DNA of 12,384 nucleotides from contig JAPZRK010000013.1 of the NCBI GenBank assembly GCA_027531445.1, positions 1 through 12,384 of the forward strand. Direction: 5' to 3'. Shown piece after piece: positions 7,175 to 12,384 of this stretch (the stretch's first letter is position 1; each line of letters begins with the position of its first letter). This DNA comes from Leptospira sp. (GTDB lineage Bacteria; Spirochaetota; Leptospiria; Leptospirales; Leptospiraceae). The position numbers were made by a program, and so were the translations under genes. The notes under the pieces are model-generated. The model saw only the letters and a list, made by a program, of their open reading frames with translations. It was not told the origin of the DNA and did no database searches.

Positions 7175-8302
7175 TCACTGAATGATTAGCTCTGCTTTCA
7201 GAGCACCCTGCTTCTTTAACGCTTCTAAAATCGAAATGATATCTTTTGTAGAAGCACCAACCTTATTTAATGCATCCACCACATCTGAAACTTGAGTGGC
7301 TTCTTTTAAAACAAAAACGGATTCACCTTTATCTTGTTCAGGCATCGGAAAAAAGTATCTCATTTTATTATTATTTGCTACTTGGATGGTAAGCCCAGAT
7401 TGCGAGATTGCTACTTCATCGATGGCAATGTTTGCTCCCATCACGATGGTTCCTGTTCGTTCGTTGATGACAACCCTTGCCGTTTGGTCAGGAGTGATTG
7501 GCAAATTCTCTAGTTTTGATAAAAAAGCTAAGTCAAATTTGGGAGCTGTTGCTAATTCTCCTCCAGTAGGTTGATTGGGTAAAGGCATAGGAACTAAGAG
7601 TTCTGTCCCGGAAACTACTTCCGGCGTTACACCCAAATTCGTTTTGATGGCTTCCACAATCGCACTAAGTGTAGAATAGTCTCTTTCATTTAGTGAAACT
7701 TTCACAGCAGTTACCATTGGTGGAGTCACAAGTGCTTTTTCTAAAATGGCACCTTGCGGGATAAGTCCTGTATTGGAACCGCCTTTTTTTTCTGCGATCC
7801 CTCTTCCCTTTTTCTCTTTTCCACCAAACACCATCACACCCGATGCAACTGCAATCGTATCCCCGTTGCCTGCTTTTAGAGGCGACTGCAATAGCACACC
7901 ACCTTCTAGAGATCTTGCATCCCCTATGGAAGACACAAGCACATCCAACCTGTCCCCTTCTTTCAAATTGATAGGAACATTGGCAGAAATCATCACACTA
8001 GCCGTGTTACGCGCTTCCCTTAATGATCTTTTTGTATTCACACCAAGACCTGACAAATAATTTTGTAAGGCCTCTTCCGTAAGAGGATTCTTTGTGTCGC
8101 CTGTTCCATTTAGTCCCACCACCAATCCGAATCCAGTCACTTGATTTTCGCGAATGGCATTGATGCGTGCCACATCCTTTAAACGAATTTCTACCGAGAA
8201 TAGAGGTGCAAACGAAACTAATAATAGTAAAAGTCCAAAACGAATAGGATTTTGAACTCCTAATTGAGAGAATTCATTTATCAGACAAGCCTTGGATTTC
8301 AT
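7175..8302 (-). CDS. flgI: Flagellar P-ring protein FlgI
   Basis: FlgI (375 residues) forms the P ring around the distal rod in the peptidoglycan layer of the periplasm. A Sec signal peptide is visible (hydrophobic run FGLLLLLVSFAPLFS at about 22-36), with cleavage likely just before VEIRLKDVA. The mature N-terminus has the family hallmark IRENQVTGFGLVVGLNGTGDT (within residues 50-70). This is followed by features such as VLVSSIGDARSLEGGVLLQSP (split: VLVSSIGDA, then LEGGVLLQSPL), VVINERTGTIVMG and the C-terminal VDALNKVGASTKDIISILEAL. Length matches the family. The start is an ATGA overlap with the flgH stop, with AGGAG about 10 bases upstream. The only cysteine is in the signal peptide, so the intramolecular disulfide of E. 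coli FlgI is absent. FlgA, encoded two genes upstream, is its expected chaperone. Confidence 0.96.
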   Translation of the reverse strand: MKSKACLINEFSQLGVQNPIRFGLLLLLVSFAPLFSVEIRLKDVARINAIRENQVTGFGLVVGLNGTGDTKNPLTEEALQNYLSGLGVNTKRSLREARNTASVMISANVPINLKEGDRLDVLVSSIGDARSLEGGVLLQSPLKAGNGDTIAVASGVMVFGGKEKKGRGIAEKKGGSNTGLIPQGAILEKALVTPPMVTAVKVSLNERDYSTLSAIVEAIKTNLGVTPEVVSGTELLVPMPLPNQPTGGELATAPKFDLAFLSKLENLPITPDQTARVVINERTGTIVMGANIAIDEVAISQSGLTIQVANNNKMRYFFPMPEQDKGESVFVLKEATQVSDVVDALNKVGASTKDIISILEALKKQGALKAELIIQ

Positions 8303-9012
8303 TCGTTGCTTTCTCCTAAAACTCGTTTGATATTCTTTAAAATGATTTCTTGTTTTTCTGTATCTGATAGTTCAGCTCGTCTACTCGTTGTCCCATCCGG
8401 ATTGGTTATGGTTTTCATTTGAATATTAGGATTATTTAATTCCTTTGGATTCAGCGTGCCTTGGAATTCCACCCGTAGATTGGCGACATTATCACTGGAT
8501 ATATTTCTATTTTTATCTAAATCGCCAGGAGAGATCGTTCCAGATAGGCGAAGATTGATTCGCTCTTCTCCATAATTATAAGTTTTGGAACCTTCTAATT
8601 CTAGATTCCCAGATCCTGGGTCAATGCCTACCACAAGTACTGCCATAGTGCCTAATATTTTTCCATTGGTTTTTGATTTTCCAACCTTGGATCTCATATA
8701 ATTACTGTTTGTTGTAAAAGCGGGGAGGTCGGAAACCAATTTTTTATCTGGCACGGTTTTGATGTCATTATCAAAAGTCGCTTTATATTCTGAATCATAT
8801 TCTACTTTTAAACTGGATTTCAAGACCACTTTCACCACCGTTCCTGGTGAAACGACTTTCGGGTAAGAATAAGGATCCTTATCACGCCATAGCGATTCAG
8901 CAAATAGCCCTTGCCGATTGTGAGATTCAATCATCAAAATAGAAACAGCAACAATTAAAAGTAGGATTGGGAATCGAGACGAAAGAAACAAATTTTTCAA
9001 TTCGAATTTCAT
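8299..9012 (-). CDS. flgH: Flagellar L-ring protein FlgH, non-lipoprotein form
   Basis: FlgH (237 residues from the ATG at 9012) is the L-ring homologue. After a hydrophobic N-terminal segment (FPILLLIVAVSILMI, about 14-28) come LFAESLWRD, a beta-rich core with GKILGTMAVLVVGI (117-130) and GNLELEGSKTYNYGEE (135-150), and INLRLSGTISPGDLDKNRNI (152-171) followed by SSDNVANLRVEFQG, all aligning with FlgH. Two things are odd. The mature protein contains no cysteine at all, so the lipobox that anchors ordinary FlgH in the outer membrane is missing. The usual C-terminal Gly-Trp...Pro-Phe ending is replaced by a polar tail of about 50 residues ending in KNIKRVLGESNE. I chose 9012 over an in-frame ATG at 9033 because GGAG sits 8 bases before 9012 and the codon makes an ATGA overlap with flgA. 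It overlaps flgI in the same way. Confidence 0.9.
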   Translation of the reverse strand: MKFELKNLFLSSRFPILLLIVAVSILMIESHNRQGLFAESLWRDKDPYSYPKVVSPGTVVKVVLKSSLKVEYDSEYKATFDNDIKTVPDKKLVSDLPAFTTNSNYMRSKVGKSKTNGKILGTMAVLVVGIDPGSGNLELEGSKTYNYGEERINLRLSGTISPGDLDKNRNISSDNVANLRVEFQGTLNPKELNNPNIQMKTITNPDGTTSRRAELSDTEKQEIILKNIKRVLGESNE

Positions 9013-9980
9013 CTTGCATTCTCCAACAAACAAATGCCAGCTGATTGAATTTTTCCTTTAAGTCGTCTGTTTGAAGATAAGTTTAATAGGTCAATCTCGT
9101 CGCCTTCATTGCCGGATGCAAGTGCCCTAGTTCTCACTTTGAGCATAATGTTTCCTGTTGTATAAACTAGATTCACTTCGCTTCCCCTCTCGATCATATT
9201 GAGTCGTCTAGTTTGTTTTCTTTGCAAAGCTACACCTTCAGGGATTGCATTCAAAGCTGTTTTGCCGATAGGATTTTCTAAATCGTATTCCGTATGATTG
9301 TCAGTCGTAAAGAATACCTTTTTTTCAACGTCATACTCTTGTAAAATTTCCTTCGGCTCAATGTTTCGTTTTGTAAACCAGGCAAGCTTTTTCTCTTCGA
9401 TTAGAAATCCAACAGGAATGGAGTAGATCAATTTCCCTTCAAAAAACACATCGAGAGGGAAAATGCGTTTGCCTGCATGGATACCTCGGCCGACCTTCCG
9501 CCAAACAATCTCTACGTTTTTTTCCGGCAACGAGACAGGTTTCGATTCTAAATAAATTCGAAAATTATCCTCATCCAACTGAATTTCTTTTTTTAAATAT
9601 TGTAAAAGAGATTGCTCCAACTTCTCCTTTCCCCAGATCCCACTTAGAGGGATTAGTATGGAATCATTTCCATTAATTTCAAATTCAATCGAATTCCCAG
9701 TTTGTCTTTGATATGCCGACACCAGAAGATCTTTCACCGCATTCGGAGTCAATCTCAGTGGTGCCGTTAGCCCCTCGTATAGCACTGGATTTACGTCATC
9801 TTTCCAATTTAAGATGTCACTTGCTCTGAATTGAGATCCCAAAGTGATGATTCGTGGCTTCAAATAAAAAGATGTCAATTTCTGATTTTGTTCGGAATGC
9901 AAACTTTGTGCAATCATTCCGACGAACATAAAAAGGAAGATTCGCCTAAATTGTTTCACAGTTTTTTTCCTATACATCAT
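9009..9980 (-). CDS. flgA: P-ring assembly chaperone FlgA
   Basis: FlgA is a periplasmic chaperone that keeps FlgI competent for P-ring assembly. A signal peptide is visible: basic RKKTVKQFRR, hydrophobic IFLFMFVGMIA, then SLHS before the mature start near EQNQ. The C-terminal half carries the SAF/ChapFlgA signature: DVEKKVFF, IGKTALNAIPEGVALQ, IERGSEVNLVY, VRTRALASGNEGDEIDLLNL and LKGKIQSAG. At about 323 residues it is longer than E. coli FlgA (219), owing to an extra N-terminal domain of about 100 residues, as in several non-enteric FlgA proteins. Start choice is uncertain: GTG at 9983, ATG at 9980 and ATG at 9977 follow in succession with no clear Shine-Dalgarno sequence; I use 9980. It lies 28 bases after flgG and overlaps flgH by 4 bases. 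Confidence 0.9.
   Translation of the reverse strand: MMYRKKTVKQFRRIFLFMFVGMIAQSLHSEQNQKLTSFYLKPRIITLGSQFRASDILNWKDDVNPVLYEGLTAPLRLTPNAVKDLLVSAYQRQTGNSIEFEINGNDSILIPLSGIWGKEKLEQSLLQYLKKEIQLDEDNFRIYLESKPVSLPEKNVEIVWRKVGRGIHAGKRIFPLDVFFEGKLIYSIPVGFLIEEKKLAWFTKRNIEPKEILQEYDVEKKVFFTTDNHTEYDLENPIGKTALNAIPEGVALQRKQTRRLNMIERGSEVNLVYTTGNIMLKVRTRALASGNEGDEIDLLNLSSNRRLKGKIQSAGICLLENAR
9021..9024 (-). promoter_or_regulatory. Shine-Dalgarno site that decides the flgH start
   Basis: GGAG on the - strand (9024-9021) ends 8 bases before the ATG at 9012, inside the 3' end of flgA. The alternative upstream ATG at 9033 would place this site inside the coding region and has no comparable site of its own. Confidence 0.65.
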
Positions 9981-10008
9981 CACGATTACTTATTCTTTAT
10001 CTATCGTT

Positions 10009-10806
10009 CTATCGTTTCAGACCAATCGCCGTAGAAAGCATGTTATCTGAAGTTTGGATCGTTTTAGAATTGGATTCATATGCGCGTTGGGCAACGATCA
10101 TGTTTACCATTTCTTCAACGATTTTTACATTACTCATTTCAAGGAAACCTTGTAGAACTCCGCCATATCCTTCTTGTCCTGGCATACCTGGAATTTCAGG
10201 ACCTGATGCGACCGTTTCTCTGAATAAGTTTTTTCCCACTGCTTGCAATCCCGCAGGATTCACAAAACGGTAAAGTTCAATTTGACCGATGGTAGTTGGT
10301 CGAATGTCATTTCCGATTTTTACTGTAACTTCACCCTCTTCCGCAATCATCAGTGTATTTAAGATCGCATTTTCAGGAAGGATGATCGGTGGCTCTAGAA
10401 GATATCCATTGGATGTAACAACCTGTTGGTTGGAATCAATTTTAAATGATCCGTCCCTACTGTAAGAAAATGTTCCATCAGGCATTTGGATTTTAAAAAA
10501 TCCCATTTCCCCAGTGAGTGCCAAATCAAGTTTATTGCCAGTCGCTTGGAAAGATCCTATTTCGAATAACTTTTGTGTTGCGGCAACTTTTACACCATGT
10601 CCAACATTGACTCCAGTTGGAATTTCAGAAACTGAGGTAGCTGGTGTGCCTGCAAGAACTTGGTGTTGGTAAACTAAATCTTCAAAATCAACACGATTCT
10701 TTTTGAATCCCGTTGTGTTTACGTTGGCAAGGTTATTGGCAACTGTATCAATATGAAACTGTTGAGCAATCATTCCGGTAGCGCCGGTCCAAAGTGACCT
10801 CATCAT
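10009..10806 (-). CDS. flgG: Flagellar distal rod protein FlgG
   Basis: FlgG (265 residues) builds the distal rod on which the P-ring and L-ring homologues assemble. It begins MMRSLWTGATGMIAQQ, has the rod/hook signature NNLANVNTTGFKKNR at 24-38, the central part with IGSFQATGNKLDLALTGEMGF and FSYSRDGSFKID, and ends with GFLEMSNVKIVEEMVNMI, AQRAYESNSKTIQT and a short GLKR. Length and motifs match FlgG, and it keeps the canonical T-G-F-K core where its paralogue at 134-994 has T-A-F-K. Two ATGs are adjacent (10806 and 10803); GAGG is 9 bases before the first, which I use. It is the first gene of the flagellar run, 73 bases after dut, with a possible promoter in that gap. Confidence 0.95.
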   Translation of the reverse strand: MMRSLWTGATGMIAQQFHIDTVANNLANVNTTGFKKNRVDFEDLVYQHQVLAGTPATSVSEIPTGVNVGHGVKVAATQKLFEIGSFQATGNKLDLALTGEMGFFKIQMPDGTFSYSRDGSFKIDSNQQVVTSNGYLLEPPIILPENAILNTLMIAEEGEVTVKIGNDIRPTTIGQIELYRFVNPAGLQAVGKNLFRETVASGPEIPGMPGQEGYGGVLQGFLEMSNVKIVEEMVNMIVAQRAYESNSKTIQTSDNMLSTAIGLKR

Positions 10807-10821
10807 ATAAATGCACCTCTT

Positions 10822-10843
10822 TCGAAATCTATCGGTCGAAATC
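10822..10843 (-). promoter_or_regulatory. Repeat-containing leader upstream of flgG, possible sigma-28-like -10
   Basis: The 73-base gap between dut and flgG holds the 8-mer TCGAAATC twice in direct orientation (10822-10829 and 10836-10843), with a 14-base period. Read toward flgG, the sequence between them gives ACCGATAG (10836-10829), which matches the flagellar sigma-28 -10 consensus GCCGATAA at 6 of 8 positions. A TAAA -35 box is not present at the right distance (TAGC at 15 bases), so a sigma-28 promoter is doubtful. The repeat could equally be an operator or chance. Either would leave a short leader before GAGG at 10819-10816. Confidence 0.25.
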
Positions 10844-10879
10844 GGAAAAAGGCTAAGTGTCTTTTTTTGGAATTATGTC

Positions 10880-11317
10880 TTATTTTCCAGTGCTACCAAA
10901 ACCGCCAGTTCCTCGGTCAGTGGAATTTAGGTCTTCGGCAAGATGAAAGTGGACGAGTTCGTAACGTTTGATGAGAATTTGGGCAATCCGAGTGTGATGG
11001 GTCAAAATAAAGTCCGTGTCTGAAAGATTGAGAAGCGGAATGAACACCTCTCCCCGATAGTCCGAGTCGATCGTTCCGGGTGCATTCGGCATAATGATCC
11101 TCTCTTTCGTGGAAAACCCTGAACGTGGACGGATCTGTCCTTCAAATCCATTGGGAATGGCAAAGGCAAGTCCCGTAGGAACAAGAACCACTTTACCTTT
11201 GGGTAAAATGAGATCCCGCTCTAGGCATGCCGAAAGATCATAACCGGCTGAGCCTTCGGTCTTTCGTTCAGGAAGGATTGCGGAAGCATTTAATTTTTTG
11301 ATCTGAACTTGGATCAT
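10880..11317 (-). CDS. dut: Deoxyuridine 5'-triphosphate nucleotidohydrolase (dUTPase)
   Basis: This 145-residue trimeric dUTPase hydrolyses dUTP to dUMP and pyrophosphate, keeping uracil out of DNA and feeding dTMP synthesis in the cytoplasm. All five family motifs are intact: I, SAGYDLSA (23-30); II, RPRSGFSTK (63-71); III, NAPGTIDSDYRGEV (78-91) with the catalytic Asp84; IV, TRIAQILI (109-116); and V, RGTGGFGST (135-143), the flexible C-terminal P-loop-like segment that closes over the nucleotide. Length is normal. The start codon overlaps the M16 peptidase stop as ATGA, so its translation is probably coupled to that gene; I see no strong Shine-Dalgarno sequence. The M16-dut pairing is a common housekeeping arrangement, often downstream of pnp. 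Confidence 0.97.
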   Translation of the reverse strand: MIQVQIKKLNASAILPERKTEGSAGYDLSACLERDLILPKGKVVLVPTGLAFAIPNGFEGQIRPRSGFSTKERIIMPNAPGTIDSDYRGEVFIPLLNLSDTDFILTHHTRIAQILIKRYELVHFHLAEDLNSTDRGTGGFGSTGK

Positions 11318-12384
11318 AGATTTGTTGGGATCTTATAAAAATCGGAATCCTTCATATCGCCTACACAAGAGAGATGTAAGTTGGGAAGGCTAAAGAGTGA
11401 AGATGCCATTTCATTGAGTTGAGTGAGTGTGACAGATTTGAGAGCGGCCATCCGGTCTTTCAAAGGATAGTACTTTCCAAAATAAATCTCTTGTAGGCCG
11501 ATATTATTCATTCGGTTTTCAGGTAGTTCGTATCCGATCGCCATTCCACCTAGCTGATTGGTTTTTGCGTCCTCAAGCTCTTTGGCTGTAAATCCATCTT
11601 TACGTATGGCTTTTAACTCGTCCAAAATAAGTCCGATGCACTGATTCACCTTTTCTCGTGAGGTGGCAACCGAAATCGAAAAAAGTCCCGTTGTTTTATA
11701 AAAGGAAGGAAAACAATAGATCGAATAACATAGACCTTCTTTTTCTCTAATATTTTGAAATAGGCGAGAAGCCATTCCCCCACCCAGGATTGTAGAAAGT
11801 AGCTGGATGATGGTTACAGATAAAAAGTCCCGAGGCACACCATTTGCGCCAAGCATCACATTGAATTGTTCTATCTTTCGCCTTTGGAGGTGTTTGGTGA
11901 AATTCTTTTTAGGTGGAGGGATGATTACTGGTTTACTTGATTTACCCGGCGGATTTTTAAAAAAGAAATACTTTTTGGCAAGGCCAATTACCTCTTCCCA
12001 TTTTAAATTTCCAGATACCGATAGTACCATATTGGCAGGGAAATAATGTTTTTCGTAAAATTTACGGATCGATTTTTGTGTGATCGCGTTGATAGATTCT
12101 TTGGTTCCTATAATATCACGACCGTAAGGTGATTTACCAAAGATATTTCTAAAATAAAAGTCATATACAAAGTCGTCAGGAGCATCCTCATAACTTCTCA
12201 TTTCTTCAATGACAACACCCTTTTCAATCCGTATGTCTTCTTCACGAAACTTAGGACGAAAGATCATGTCAGAGAGGATATCAAAAGCAAGCTCTGCCTT
12301 GTCTTTGATCGCGACTACATAGTATTGAGTGTATTCTCTGCTCGTGGAGCCGTTTAACACACCACCTACGCGTTCGATTTCAGA
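11314..12384 (-). CDS. M16-family zinc metallopeptidase, N-terminus cut by window edge
   Basis: The visible part is 356 residues; the frame runs open through the right edge with SEIERVGGVLNGSTSREYTQ, so the N-terminus lies outside. This is the processing-peptidase/PqqL-like M16B type. Visible family features are ERVGGVLNGSTSREYT, RIEKGVVIEEMRSYED (holding the Glu expected to be the third zinc ligand), ISVSGNL-like VLSVSGNLKWEEV, and in the second domain GGGMASRLFQNIREKEGLCYS. The inverted zinc motif HXXEH should lie just beyond the window edge and cannot be checked. A GTG at 12358-12360 is in frame but would remove conserved sequence, so it is not the start. It overlaps dut by 4 bases. By analogy with other genomes pnp may lie upstream; this is inference. 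Confidence 0.93.
   Translation of the reverse strand, partial: SEIERVGGVLNGSTSREYTQYYVVAIKDKAELAFDILSDMIFRPKFREEDIRIEKGVVIEEMRSYEDAPDDFVYDFYFRNIFGKSPYGRDIIGTKESINAITQKSIRKFYEKHYFPANMVLSVSGNLKWEEVIGLAKKYFFFKNPPGKSSKPVIIPPPKKNFTKHLQRRKIEQFNVMLGANGVPRDFLSVTIIQLLSTILGGGMASRLFQNIREKEGLCYSIYCFPSFYKTTGLFSISVATSREKVNQCIGLILDELKAIRKDGFTAKELEDAKTNQLGGMAIGYELPENRMNNIGLQEIYFGKYYPLKDRMAALKSVTLTQLNEMASSLFSLPNLHLSCVGDMKDSDFYKIPTNL

Noticed and set aside
7746..8060. Open + strand frame of 104 codons inside flgI
   Set aside because: It is antisense to highly conserved FlgI sequence, is Pro/Ser/Thr-rich and has no ribosome binding site or family.

Overview
The window looks like chromosomal DNA of a spirochete, most likely Leptospira. 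It is moderately AT-rich by eye. It carries periplasmic-flagellum rod and ring genes, including both flgH and flgI, a combination known from Leptospira and not from Borrelia or Treponema. Genus is inferred from gene content and protein character, without a database search.

Layout. A frame open from the left edge (2-166, + strand) may be the 3' end of a gene lying mostly outside. It converges on flgF (134-994, - strand). From 1112 to 6576 a tight five-gene + strand cassette encodes a small RRM RNA-binding protein, an ATP-grasp ligase, two class I SAM-dependent methyltransferases and a very large YihY/BrkB membrane protein. Its genes touch, overlap by 4 bases or lie 6 bases apart, so they are probably co-transcribed. 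From 6632 to the right edge everything is on the - strand. In transcription order these genes are an M16 zinc peptidase (cut by the window edge), dut, flgG, flgA, flgH, flgI and a single-domain flgJ. Four-base ATGA overlaps couple M16/dut, flgA/flgH and flgH/flgI.

How the genes work together. FlgF and FlgG are rod proteins, FlgJ caps or binds the rod, FlgA chaperones FlgI, FlgI forms the P ring and FlgH is the L-ring homologue. In a spirochete these sit in the periplasm. FlgH here has no lipidation cysteine, which fits a filament that never crosses the outer membrane. Dut and the M16 peptidase are housekeeping genes upstream of the flagellar operon. The + strand cassette separates flgF from the other rod genes, and its biochemical role is not known to me.

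Most notable: the YihY/BrkB protein carries an insertion of about 365 residues between predicted transmembrane segments 3 and 4. The insertion holds four Asp-box/BNR (Ycf48-like) repeats and is predicted to lie in the periplasm. Other points are the unassigned ATP-grasp plus two-methyltransferase cassette, the non-lipoprotein FlgH, and an RRM protein that has lost two of three RNA-stacking aromatics. I saw no tRNA, rRNA, CRISPR array, insertion sequence or convincing intrinsic terminator. No gap between confident genes exceeds about 135 bases.
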